A stretch of 11,358 bases of DNA from SLRI01 sp964528705 (GCA_964528705.1 CAZGUW010000152.1:1-11358); one strand, 5' to 3'. Shown: positions 1 to 6,765, counted from the first letter of the stretch. Translations and numbers: made by a program. The notes: generated by a model from the sequence alone, not told the origin.

Positions 1-30
1 AAGTGACGAAACGTCCGGGTCCGGCGCGTC

Positions 31-1344
31 CTACGGTCTGAACGTGTCGCGGATGGCACCCAGCGCCTGGGCGTGCGCCTCGAAGCCCTCGTATTTCGCC
101 AGCACCGCCGCGTGGCGGGCCGGCCCGGCGAAGCCGGCGCGGGTGACGTGGCCGAGGCTGGTGCGCTTCATGTAGTCCTGGACGCCGAGGGCGGAGAAGG
201 TGCGCGCCCAGCCGCCGGTGGGCAGCACGCAGTCGGGGCCGAGGCAGAAATTGGCGATGGTCATGGGCGTGTTCTCGCCCAAGAGGATCTCGCCGGCGTC
301 GGTGATGGCGCCGAGGTGCTGCATCGGCTCGCTCGAGAGGATCTCGAGGTGCTCGGGCGCGTAGTCATTGGTGAAGCGGATGGCCTCGTCCCAAGAGGGG
401 GCGAGGACGATGCCGCCGCAACTGCCGCCGAGCACGGCCTCGATATAGCCGCGGCGCTCGGCGCCGAGATTGGCGATCAGCTCGGGCAGGCGGGCGCGGG
501 CACGTTCGGCGACCTCGCGGCTGTCCGTGACGAGATAGGCGCTGCTGTCGGCGCCGTGCTCGGCCTCGATGAGGAGGTCGAGGGCGGCGATGTCCGGATT
601 GGCGGTGGCGTCGGCGAGGACGATGGATTCGGAGGGGCCCGCAGGCAGACCGGTATCGATCCGGTCCGCCAGATGCCGTTTGGCGGCGACCACCCAGGGG
701 CTGCCGGGGCCGACGATTTTCGCCACCTTCGGGATGCGGGCCGTGCCGTAGGCGGCAGCCGCCACGGCGACGGCACCGCCGACGCGGAAGACACGGCGCA
801 CGCCGGCCATGCGGGCGGCATAGAGCGAGGCGGCGTCGATGCCGCCCTCGGGCGTCGGCGGGGTGAGGACGATGATCTCGCCCACGCCTGCCACCACGGC
901 CGGGATGGTGGTCATCATCATGACCGACGGGAAGGCGCCCTTGCCGCGCGGCACGTAGCAGGCGACCGAGCGGATCGGCGACCAGCGCTCTCCCGCGAAG
1001 GCGCCTCTCCGGATCTCCATCAGCCACATGTCCTCGGGCTTCTGGCGCTCGTGGAAACGGCGGATGTTGTCGACCGCATAGGCGATGGCGTCCTTGACGT
1101 CCTGCTCGAGTGCTTCGTCGGCGGCGGCGAACTCGGCTTCGGTCGCCTCGAGGCCGGCGGGGTCGAGGCTCACCTTGTCGATCTCAAGGGCAAGCTCGGC
1201 GATGGCCGCGTCGCCACCGTCCCGGACCCGCTCCACGATGCCGGCCACCGGCTGCATGAAGGCGGAGAGGTCGGCCTCGGTGCGGAGCAGGAGGGCGTCA
1301 CGTTCGGCGGCAGAGAGCTTCTCGAGCTCGAAGAGATTGATCAT
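31..1344 (-). CDS. Histidinol dehydrogenase-family (HisD-like) NAD-dependent alcohol dehydrogenase, probably not a histidine enzyme
   Basis: The 437-residue product has full HisD-family length and fold signatures. Visible blocks are the nucleotide-binding region with VGGAVAVAA (188-196) and VGPGSPWV (211-218), the AEHGADS block (261-267), and NDYAPEHLEI (326-335) carrying the catalytic Glu331-His332 pair, equivalent to E. coli Glu326/His327. HisD enzymes oxidise an alcohol to a carboxylate through an aldehyde using NAD and zinc. Aligning by eye, zinc ligands His262 and His419 of E. coli are kept (His263, His424), but Gln259 is Glu260, Asp360 is Asn365, and substrate-contacting His367 is Cys372. 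This argues for a paralog acting on another alcohol, as in HpsN (sulfopropanediol dehydrogenase). The ATG at 1344 lies 8 nt after the permease stop, so it is the last gene of the permease operon; its Shine-Dalgarno is weak. Family is certain; the substrate is unknown. Confidence 0.9.
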   Translation of the reverse strand: MINLFELEKLSAAERDALLLRTEADLSAFMQPVAGIVERVRDGGDAAIAELALEIDKVSLDPAGLEATEAEFAAADEALEQDVKDAIAYAVDNIRRFHERQKPEDMWLMEIRRGAFAGERWSPIRSVACYVPRGKGAFPSVMMMTTIPAVVAGVGEIIVLTPPTPEGGIDAASLYAARMAGVRRVFRVGGAVAVAAAAYGTARIPKVAKIVGPGSPWVVAAKRHLADRIDTGLPAGPSESIVLADATANPDIAALDLLIEAEHGADSSAYLVTDSREVAERARARLPELIANLGAERRGYIEAVLGGSCGGIVLAPSWDEAIRFTNDYAPEHLEILSSEPMQHLGAITDAGEILLGENTPMTIANFCLGPDCVLPTGGWARTFSALGVQDYMKRTSLGHVTRAGFAGPARHAAVLAKYEGFEAHAQALGAIRDTFRP

Positions 1345-1352
1345 GGGATTCG

Positions 1353-2156
1353 TCAGTTCCGCTTGGACTCGAGGAGGATGCCGAGGCCGACGAGGCGGTC
1401 GAGCAGCCAGATCGCACCCGTGGCGATCAGCAGGTAGACGACCGAGACGGCGGCGAGGTCGGGCGTGATGATGTTGCGGATGGCGTTGTAGACGAGGACC
1501 GGCAATGTGACGATCCGCGCATCGACCAGCATGAGGCTGACCAGGAACTCGTTGACGGCGAGGATGAACATGACCAGCGCCCCGGTCAGGATGCCGGGTG
1601 CGACCGCCGGCAGGGTGACAGTGAAGAAGGCGTGGGTGGGTGGGGCACCGCAGTTCATGGCGGCGTTCTCGAGGTCGGGGTCGAGATGGTTCACCGAGGC
1701 CGCCACCGCCCAGATCATGAAGGGCAGGTTGATGACGCAGGCGGCGAGCCCGACCGACCAGACGGCCCCCAGCATGCCCATGCGGCCGAAGAGCAGCATC
1801 AGCGCGATGCCGGAGACGACGAGCGGCACGGTGAACGGCAGCAGCAGATAGAGCTGGAGCGCGGTCGGAAAGCGGATGCGCCAGCGGGCGAGCGCCAGGG
1901 CGGCGGCGGTGCCGGCCGGGACGGCTAGTGCGGTGCAGACGAGGCCGACCCAGAGCGAGCGGCCAAGCGCTGCGAGGAACTCGGGCCTGGTCAGCAGCAC
2001 GCCGTACCAGCGGAGCGAGAAGCCCTCGGGCGGGAAGGCCACCATGTTGCCGCTGGTGAAGGAGATGACGACGACGACGAGCGTCGGCACGGCGAGGAAG
2101 ACGAGGTCGAAGGCGACGACCAGGCCCAGCAGCAGGGTGAAGGGCGAGCGCTGCAT
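1353..2156 (-). CDS. ABC transporter permease, PotC type (spermidine/putrescine-like family)
   Basis: This 267-residue inner-membrane protein has about six hydrophobic segments: roughly 8-32, 65-90, 101-124, 132-150, 190-212 and 236-258. The cytoplasmic EAA loop that docks onto the ATPase is visible at about 162-189 (ENAAMNCGAPP, then TLPAVAPGI). Length and layout fit the second permease of polyamine, iron or phosphonate-type importers, not a sugar importer. Its ATG overlaps the stop of the upstream permease (TGATG), so the two are translationally coupled. HisD-like follows after 8 nt. It presumably pairs with the PotB-type permease at 2156-3136 and the ATPase at 5663-6736. Substrate specificity cannot be read from the permease. 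Confidence 0.92.
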   Translation of the reverse strand: MQRSPFTLLLGLVVAFDLVFLAVPTLVVVVISFTSGNMVAFPPEGFSLRWYGVLLTRPEFLAALGRSLWVGLVCTALAVPAGTAAALALARWRIRFPTALQLYLLLPFTVPLVVSGIALMLLFGRMGMLGAVWSVGLAACVINLPFMIWAVAASVNHLDPDLENAAMNCGAPPTHAFFTVTLPAVAPGILTGALVMFILAVNEFLVSLMLVDARIVTLPVLVYNAIRNIITPDLAAVSVVYLLIATGAIWLLDRLVGLGILLESKRN

Positions 2157-3136
2157 CAGCCGCGCCTCACATAGCCGAGCGTGCCGAGCCCGAAGAGGCC
2201 GAGCATGATGCCGGCGATGGTGGTGCCGGCGAGGGTCAGAAGGATGGCGAGCGCACTGCCGAGGCCCGGATCGCTGAGCGAGAAGAAGGCGTCGTAGATG
2301 GCATTCGCGATGAAGTCGTTGCGGCCGCCGCCCATGATCGCCGGCATGGCGAAGTCGGTGAGCGTGAGCGTGAAGACGACGACGGCGGCGGCGACGAGGC
2401 CCGGGCGGACCAGCGGCAGCACGATGTGGCGAAACGTGCGCGCCGGGCTGGCGCCGAGGCTGCCGGAGGCGAGCTCGACCTCCTCGGGCACCGCGGTGAA
2501 GGCCGGGGCCAGCATCAGGACGGCAAAGGGCAGCATGTACTGGACGAGGCCGAGCATGACGCCGGGCAGGGTGTAGAGAATGGCGACCGGCGGCAGGCCG
2601 AGCCAGCCGAGCACGGCATTGGCGAGGCCCTGGTTGCCGAGCACCACGAGCCAGCCATAGGCGCGCACGACCTGGCCGATGAAGAAGGGCAGGAAGAGCG
2701 AGACCAGCAGCAGCTTCTTCAGCCAGGGCCGGGGCGTGCGGACCATGAGCCAGGCGTAAGGCAAAGCGAGCAGCAGGCTGAGGACGGTGACGACGAGGGA
2801 GGCCCCCATCGTCCGGATCGCGAGCCAGGTGTAGACGGGGCGCTCCCAGAGGGTCTGGAAATTGGCGAGCGTCCAGTCCTCGCCGGGACGGAAGGTGGCG
2901 CGGTCGAGCTCGCGCAGCGAGGTGTCGAGCAGGGGCACGATGCCGGCGACGAGGAGGAAGACCAGGAGCAGCGCCGGCAGGAGGAAGAGCCAGGGGGTGA
3001 GGCCGCCGGCGCCATGCGGGAAGAGGGTGGCGCGGACGGTTTCGAGGCCGTCGAGCAGGCGGAGGCCGATCGTGCGGCCAGCCGCGGATTGTTCTTCGGC
3101 CGGCGGGGCGCTAGGTACGGTGCCACGAGGTTTCAA
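2156..3136 (-). CDS. ABC transporter permease, PotB type (spermidine/putrescine-like family)
   Basis: The 326-residue product has a hydrophilic N-terminus of about 45 residues, then membrane segments near 47-70, 109-132, 141-165, 182-211, 245-268 and 293-320. The EAA loop is at about 218-246 (ELASGSLGASPARTF, then LPLVRPG). It is slightly longer than typical PotB because of the N-terminal extension. The only in-frame start before the first membrane segment, other than CTG, is TTG at 3136 (complement of CAA at 3134-3136), with no strong Shine-Dalgarno, so the start is uncertain. It is the first gene of potB-potC-hisD-like. It diverges from the ClpP-like gene across only 50 bp. Its ATPase and binding protein are encoded about 1.4 kb upstream on the same strand. 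Confidence 0.9.
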   Translation of the reverse strand: MKPRGTVPSAPPAEEQSAAGRTIGLRLLDGLETVRATLFPHGAGGLTPWLFLLPALLLVFLLVAGIVPLLDTSLRELDRATFRPGEDWTLANFQTLWERPVYTWLAIRTMGASLVVTVLSLLLALPYAWLMVRTPRPWLKKLLLVSLFLPFFIGQVVRAYGWLVVLGNQGLANAVLGWLGLPPVAILYTLPGVMLGLVQYMLPFAVLMLAPAFTAVPEEVELASGSLGASPARTFRHIVLPLVRPGLVAAAVVVFTLTLTDFAMPAIMGGGRNDFIANAIYDAFFSLSDPGLGSALAILLTLAGTTIAGIMLGLFGLGTLGYVRRG

Positions 3137-3186
3137 AGGCCGGCGCTCAACTGCGGGGGGCTGGCCGGCAACGGAGATTCCATTCG

Positions 3187-3783
3187 ATGTGGCTGGACGA
3201 CGAGGACGAGAAGAAGAAGCCCGACGAGAGCGCCAAGGCGGGCGGCATGCTCGAGGAGCGGCTCTTCAAGAGCCGCACCATCCTGATTTCCGGCCAGGTC
3301 GAGCACAAGATGGCGAAGCTGGTGGCCGCCCAGCTCCTGGCGCTGGCGAGCGAGAGCGACGACTGGATCAACGTCTTCGTCAGCTCGCCGGGCGGGCACG
3401 TCGAATCCGGTGACATGATCTACGACATGCTGAAGTTCGTCGGCCCCAAGGTCCGGACGATCGGCACGGGCTGGGTCGCGTCGGCGGGGGCGCTGATCTT
3501 CGTCGGTGCGGCGAAGGAGAACCGCTTCTGCCTGCCGAACACGCGCTTTCTGCTGCACCAGCCCTCGGGCGGGATGATGGGCTCGGCGTCGGACATCGGC
3601 ATCCAGGCCGAGCAGATCATCAAGATGCGGGAAAGGCTCAATCGCATCTTCGCCAACGAGACCGGCCAGCCGATCGAGCGGATCGCCAAGGACACCGACC
3701 GCGACCACTGGATGTTCCCCGAGGAGGCCATGGCCTACGGCCTGCTGCACAAGGTGATCCGGACGAAGGGCGAGCTGGACTAG
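3187..3783 (+). CDS. Stand-alone ClpP-like serine protease (peptidase family S14)
   Basis: The 198-residue product matches ClpP in length and motifs. ClpP forms a cytoplasmic barrel that degrades proteins fed by an AAA+ unfoldase. The catalytic triad is complete: Ser99 in GWVASAGA, His124 in LLHQPSGG and Asp169 in KDTDRD. The oligomer-related SSPGG (66-70) and C-terminal EEAMAYGLLHKVI are also kept. The N-terminus (about 1-18) is a highly charged Asp/Glu/Lys stretch unlike the usual ClpP propeptide or axial loop. GGAG at 3173-3176 supports the ATG. There is no clpX, clpA or trigger-factor gene beside it, so it looks like a second ClpP paralog and not the housekeeping copy. It is one of only two plus-strand genes. 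Its TAG stop shares the CTAG at 3780-3783 with the vapC-like stop on the other strand. Confidence 0.92.
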   Translation: MWLDDEDEKKKPDESAKAGGMLEERLFKSRTILISGQVEHKMAKLVAAQLLALASESDDWINVFVSSPGGHVESGDMIYDMLKFVGPKVRTIGTGWVASAGALIFVGAAKENRFCLPNTRFLLHQPSGGMMGSASDIGIQAEQIIKMRERLNRIFANETGQPIERIAKDTDRDHWMFPEEAMAYGLLHKVIRTKGELD

Positions 3784-4169
3784 CATCGGATGATGGTGTC
3801 GCTGTAGGCGTAGAGGCGCTGGTCGGCGGTCAGGAGGCGCAGGGGTTCCGCCAACGCTTGAGCCAGCAGCAGGCGGTCGAACGGATCGCCGTGCAGCAGC
3901 GGCAGGTCAGCCACGGCAGCAGCATGCTCCGGAGTCACGTTCAGGAGAGTGAAGCCGGCCTCACCGAAATAGCTGATCGCCCGATCGGCGGCGAATGGCG
4001 GCGCACTCCGTTTGCCCAAGGTATGCTTGATGGCGATCTCCCAAATGGAGATGGCGGAGACGTAAATCACGTTTGCCGGCGACTGCAGCAGATCCGCGAC
4101 GTGCGGCTTGATCCGCCGGGGCATGGCGACGGCCCAGATCGCGATATGCGTGTCCAGTAGCAGTCTCAC
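3780..4169 (-). CDS. vapC: VapC-family PIN-domain ribonuclease toxin
   Basis: This 129-residue PIN-domain protein shows the acidic metal-binding set of the family: Asp6 in LLLDTHI, Glu44 in SIWEIAIK, Asp95 and Asp98 in HGDPFDR, and Asp116 in LTADQ. PIN toxins are Mg-dependent ribonucleases that arrest translation when freed from their antitoxin. Length is normal and the active site looks intact, so it is probably functional. Its ATG overlaps the upstream antitoxin stop by 4 nt, the classic toxin-antitoxin arrangement. At its 3' end it converges on the ClpP-like gene, with both TAG stops inside one CTAG. The DPFDR variant is typical of PIN toxins that pair with Phd/YefM-type antitoxins. The RNA target is unknown. 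Confidence 0.93.
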   Translation of the reverse strand: MRLLLDTHIAIWAVAMPRRIKPHVADLLQSPANVIYVSAISIWEIAIKHTLGKRSAPPFAADRAISYFGEAGFTLLNVTPEHAAAVADLPLLHGDPFDRLLLAQALAEPLRLLTADQRLYAYSDTIIRC

Positions 4170-4420
4170 GCATCCACGCCACGGAACATGGCAGCGATCT
4201 CGTCGTCGTCCGCGTTGAAGTCCTCGAGGCTCATGTCGGGGAACTGGCCGTCCAGGAAGCCGATCGGCCGCTTCTTCGGCTTCTCCACGCTAACCGGCAC
4301 CAGCTTGGCCGCCGGCTTGCCGTTGCGGGCGATGACGATCTCCGCTTCGGCACCGCTCTCGACGGCCTCGACCAGTTTCGAGAGCTGCGTCTTCGCTTCC
4401 AGCATGTTGACGGTATGCAC
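4166..4420 (-). CDS. vapB: Phd/YefM-family antitoxin (VapB role) paired with VapC-like toxin
   Basis: The 84-residue product has the Phd/YefM N-terminal DNA-binding and dimerisation fold: VNMLEAKTQLSKLVEAVE (about 4-21), then EIVIARNGKPAAKLVPV (about 27-43). An acidic, probably disordered C-terminus follows (about 58-80, rich in Asp and Glu) and should wrap the toxin. Translation starts with GTG at 4420; AAGGAG (complement of 4429-4434) lies 8 nt upstream and decides this start. The stop overlaps the toxin ATG by 4 nt. Such antitoxins repress their own operon, and an inverted repeat sits just upstream (4431-4452). They are usually removed by Lon or Clp proteases, which makes the adjacent ClpP-like gene notable. 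Confidence 0.92.
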   Translation of the reverse strand: MHTVNMLEAKTQLSKLVEAVESGAEAEIVIARNGKPAAKLVPVSVEKPKKRPIGFLDGQFPDMSLEDFNADDDEIAAMFRGVDA

Positions 4421-4430
4421 GGCGGGGACT

Positions 4431-4452
4431 CCTTAGCTAGGCTTGGCTAAGG
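4431..4452. promoter_or_regulatory. Candidate antitoxin operator: perfect 7-bp inverted repeat
   Basis: CCTTAGC (4431-4437) and GCTAAGG (4446-4452) are perfect reverse complements around an 8-bp spacer. The element lies immediately upstream of the antitoxin gene, overlaps its Shine-Dalgarno (complement of 4429-4434) and overlaps the predicted -10. Phd/YefM antitoxins bind short palindromes in this position, so autoregulation is inferred. A translational hairpin hiding the ribosome binding site is an alternative or additional role. Confidence 0.6.
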
Positions 4453-4477
4453 TAGTCGTCGAGGCGGCCGATCGCAA
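4449..4477 (-). promoter_or_regulatory. Possible sigma70-type promoter of the vapBC operon
   Basis: On the minus strand TTGCGA (complement of 4472-4477) and TACCTT (complement of 4449-4454) are separated by 17 bp. The match to consensus is partial: 4 of 6 bases at -35 and 3 of 6 at -10. Position is right for vapBC, and the -10 overlaps the inverted repeat, which would allow repression. In DNA this GC-rich it remains a guess. Confidence 0.35.
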
Positions 4478-4485
4478 GCACTGAC

Positions 4486-4506
4486 GGGGGAGGCACCGCC
4501 TCCCCC
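4486..4506 (-). terminator. Stem-loop after the ABC binding-protein gene, candidate terminator
   Basis: GGGGGAGGC (4486-4494), loop ACC and GCCTCCCCC (4498-4506) form a perfect 9-bp GC-rich hairpin. It begins 10 nt beyond the binding-protein stop (last base 4517). No U-run follows in the minus direction, so it may be a weak or factor-assisted terminator or a 3'-end mRNA stabiliser. It separates the ATPase/binding-protein operon from vapBC. Confidence 0.5.
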
Positions 4507-4516
4507 GAATGCCGGC

Positions 4517-5617
4517 TCAGCCCTGCATGATCTCCTGGAACTGCTGGAACCAGTCGCTCTCGTTCTCGACGAGGATCCGGGTCGGGACCGAGATGAGGCG
4601 GGCGAAATCCTCCGGGGTCTGCGGGTAGGCGGGGTCACCCTCGAGGTCGGCGGGGGCAGTGAGGCCGGGGCGGAGACCGGGCAGGCCGAGCAGGCTCGTC
4701 CATTCCTGCTGGGCGGGCTGGCTCATGGCGAAGTTGACGTACTCCTTCGCCCAGTAGAGCTCGTTCTCCGGCAGGCCCTTCGGGATCCACATGCCGTCGG
4801 TGTCGACCTTGGCCCCCTCCTCCGGCACGGTCCAGGAGACGGCGATGCCGTTCTCTTTCGCCGCCCGGGCGTTGGAGAGGATGGTGCAGGCGATGTCGAT
4901 CTCGCCGTTCTGGAACCAGGCGGTGAAGTCCGGGTCCTCGCCGAGCAGCGGCTCCTGCACCTTGAGCTCGCGGATGAACTCCCAGCAGGGCTCCATGTCG
5001 TCGGGGATGCCCTCGAGGGTGCCGCCGCCGGCGATCTGCGCTGCGGGGTGGAAGCCGATGCCGTCGTTGTAGAGGGCGACCCGGCCCTTGAAGCGCGGCT
5101 CCAGCATTTCCCGCCAGCTCGTCGGCGGGCCGTCGGGGAAGGCCTCGTCGCGATAGGCCAGGACGTAGACGTAGGAGTACATGTTGATCATCGGCACGCC
5201 GTCGAAGCCGGCTGGCGTGGCAGCGGGCAGCATGTCGGCGAGGTTGGGCAGGTCGCCCAGGTCCTCGGTGACGCCCCGGAGCGACGACTTGGTGGCGTTG
5301 GTCGAGGTGTCCCAGTTGATGTGGATCGGCGGCACCCGGCCCTGGTCGACGGCAGCCCAGATGCGCGGGCGGATCTCGTTGTCCTCGGTGAGGTCGTGGC
5401 GGACGGTGATGCCGGTGGCCTCGGTGAAGGGCTGCGAGACGCCCTTGTCCAGCGCCTCGACCCAGACGCCGCCCCAGGCGCGGACGATGAGCTCCGAGGG
5501 CTTGTCCTGGGCCAGGGCCGGCCGGCGCCAGAGCCAGGGCGTGGCAAGTGCCGTGGTGCCGAGGCCGGCCGCCTGGAGCAGGCGGCGACGGCCGAGGGTG
5601 GTCGTGGTCCTGGACAT
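4517..5617 (-). CDS. Tat-exported periplasmic substrate-binding protein of a PotABCD-type ABC importer
   Basis: The 366-residue product is an extracellular solute-binding protein family 1 member of the PotD/iron/phosphonate group. It would capture the ligand in the periplasm and deliver it to the permeases. The N-terminus has a twin-arginine signal: GRRRLLQ at 9-15, a hydrophobic stretch, then ALA at 34-36 with likely cleavage before Gln37. The mature start, ELIVRAWGGVW (42-52), is typical of this group. Tat export suggests folding before export. AAGGAGG (complement of 5628-5634) stands 10 nt before the ATG. It lies 45 nt after the ATPase gene in the same operon, but its permeases are displaced to beyond the vapBC/ClpP-like block. 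The ligand is unknown; polyamine-like annotation would only be by family. Confidence 0.92.
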   Translation of the reverse strand: MSRTTTTLGRRRLLQAAGLGTTALATPWLWRRPALAQDKPSELIVRAWGGVWVEALDKGVSQPFTEATGITVRHDLTEDNEIRPRIWAAVDQGRVPPIHINWDTSTNATKSSLRGVTEDLGDLPNLADMLPAATPAGFDGVPMINMYSYVYVLAYRDEAFPDGPPTSWREMLEPRFKGRVALYNDGIGFHPAAQIAGGGTLEGIPDDMEPCWEFIRELKVQEPLLGEDPDFTAWFQNGEIDIACTILSNARAAKENGIAVSWTVPEEGAKVDTDGMWIPKGLPENELYWAKEYVNFAMSQPAQQEWTSLLGLPGLRPGLTAPADLEGDPAYPQTPEDFARLISVPTRILVENESDWFQQFQEIMQG

Positions 5618-5634
5618 CCTGGGGTTCCCTCCTT

Positions 5635-5666
5635 TTCCGATGTCGTTCAGTTCCGATGTCGTTCAG
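5635..5666. repeat. Perfect 16-bp tandem duplication
   Basis: TTCCGATGTCGTTCAG occurs twice head to tail, at 5635-5650 and 5651-5666, with no mismatch. The ATPase stop codon (5663-5665) lies inside one copy and the other is in the spacer before the binding-protein gene. Removing one copy would leave both reading frames intact and only shorten the spacer. It looks like a recent slippage duplication with no evident function. Confidence 0.9.
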
Positions 5667-6736
5667 TCGGCGAAAAGCAAGAGATGGGCCGGCGACCAGC
5701 CGATCGTCACGACGTCGCCCGTGGCATGCCGGCCGTGGCCTTCCGGATCGTGGTCGAAGAGCCGCAGCCGGGCCTTGCCCAGTGCTTCGACCTCGACCTC
5801 ATAGAGGATGCGGTCGCCCTCGAACACGACCTCGGTGACGGTGGCCGGGAACTGCGTCGGCGCGGCGGCACCGGGCGCGAGCAGGCGAAGCTTCTCGGCG
5901 CGGAGCGCCGCCGTGACGCGGGCGCCGGCCGTGACGTTCCCTGAGCCCTGGAGCTCCGCCTCGCCGATCCGCACCACCCAGCTTTCGCCCTCGGCCCGCA
6001 GGGCCTCGGCCTCCATGAAGTTGGTGAGGCCCAGAAAGCCCGCGACGAAGCGGTTGGCGGGCCGGCCGTAGGTTTCGGCCGGCGGGGCCGACTGCTGGAC
6101 GCGGCCCTGGTGCATGACCATGACCTCGTCCGACATGACGAGCGCCTCGCGCTGGTCGTGGGTGACGTTGATCGTGGTGACGCCGAGCTCCTGCTGGATG
6201 CGGCGGAATTCGAGCTGCATGTCCTCGCGAAGCTTGCGGTCGAGGGCGGCGAGCGGCTCGTCGAGGAGGAGGATGTCCGGCTCGAAGACGAGGGCGCGGG
6301 CGATGGCGACGCGCTGCTGCTGGCCGCCGGAGAGCTCGTGCGGCCGCCGGCTGCCCATGCCGGGCAGACGGACCAGCTCGAGATAGCGCTCGACCCGCTC
6401 CGCGATGCTGGCTGCCGGGAAGCGCCGCATGCGGAGCGGATAGGCGACGTTGTCGAAGGCCGAAAGGTGCGGGAATAGGGCGAGGCGCTGGAACACCATG
6501 CCGATCGAGCGGCGCCAGGGCGGCACGCTTTCGACGGCGGTGCCGTTGACCTCGATGCGCCCGGAGGTCGGGGCGATGAAGCCGGCGATCATGCGGAGCA
6601 GCGTGGTCTTGCCGCAGCCCGAGGGGCCGAGGATGGTCAGGAACCGGCCGGCCGCGAGGTCGAGCGAGACGGCGTCGACCGCCACCGTCCCGCTGAACGT
6701 CTTGCCGACGCCCGAAAGCCGCACCATCGGCTGCAC
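5663..6736 (-). CDS. ABC transporter ATP-binding protein, PotA type with C-terminal TOBE region
   Basis: The 357-residue ATPase has all canonical motifs: Walker A GPSGCGKTT (37-45), Q-loop Gln83 in VFQRLALFPH, signature LSGGQQQR (135-142), Walker B DILLLDEP (154-161) with catalytic Glu160, and H-loop His193 in VTHDQREAL. The roughly 120-residue C-terminal part resembles the TOBE regulatory domain of PotA/MalK-type subunits. It should energise the importer formed with the two permeases at 1353-3136. GTG at 6736 is preferred because GAGG (complement of 6744-6747) lies 7 nt before it; the ATG three codons later has poor spacing. The frame stays open much further upstream, but that stretch is antisense-like and overlaps the acetyltransferase gene. 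The binding-protein gene follows. Confidence 0.93.
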   Translation of the reverse strand: MQPMVRLSGVGKTFSGTVAVDAVSLDLAAGRFLTILGPSGCGKTTLLRMIAGFIAPTSGRIEVNGTAVESVPPWRRSIGMVFQRLALFPHLSAFDNVAYPLRMRRFPAASIAERVERYLELVRLPGMGSRRPHELSGGQQQRVAIARALVFEPDILLLDEPLAALDRKLREDMQLEFRRIQQELGVTTINVTHDQREALVMSDEVMVMHQGRVQQSAPPAETYGRPANRFVAGFLGLTNFMEAEALRAEGESWVVRIGEAELQGSGNVTAGARVTAALRAEKLRLLAPGAAAPTQFPATVTEVVFEGDRILYEVEVEALGKARLRLFDHDPEGHGRHATGDVVTIGWSPAHLLLFAD

Positions 6737-6765
6737 GCGCTCACCTCTGCCGGGATAGCGAAATC

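Noticed and set aside
73..1437. Long plus-strand open frame opposite the HisD-like gene (454 codons)
   Set aside because: Composition is dominated by Gly, Asp, Arg and Ala with no family motif. It is the antisense shadow of a clear HisD-family gene in high-GC DNA.
2426..3286. Plus-strand open frame opposite the PotB-type permease, running into the ClpP-like gene
   Set aside because: Its low-complexity charged translation is typical of a membrane-gene antisense frame, and it conflicts with two well-supported genes.
3780..4420. Whole vapBC/ClpP-like block as a classical mobile element or integron cassette
   Set aside because: No transposase, integrase, terminal inverted repeats or recombination-site-like repeats were found at the block edges. 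Insertion is inferred from gene order only.
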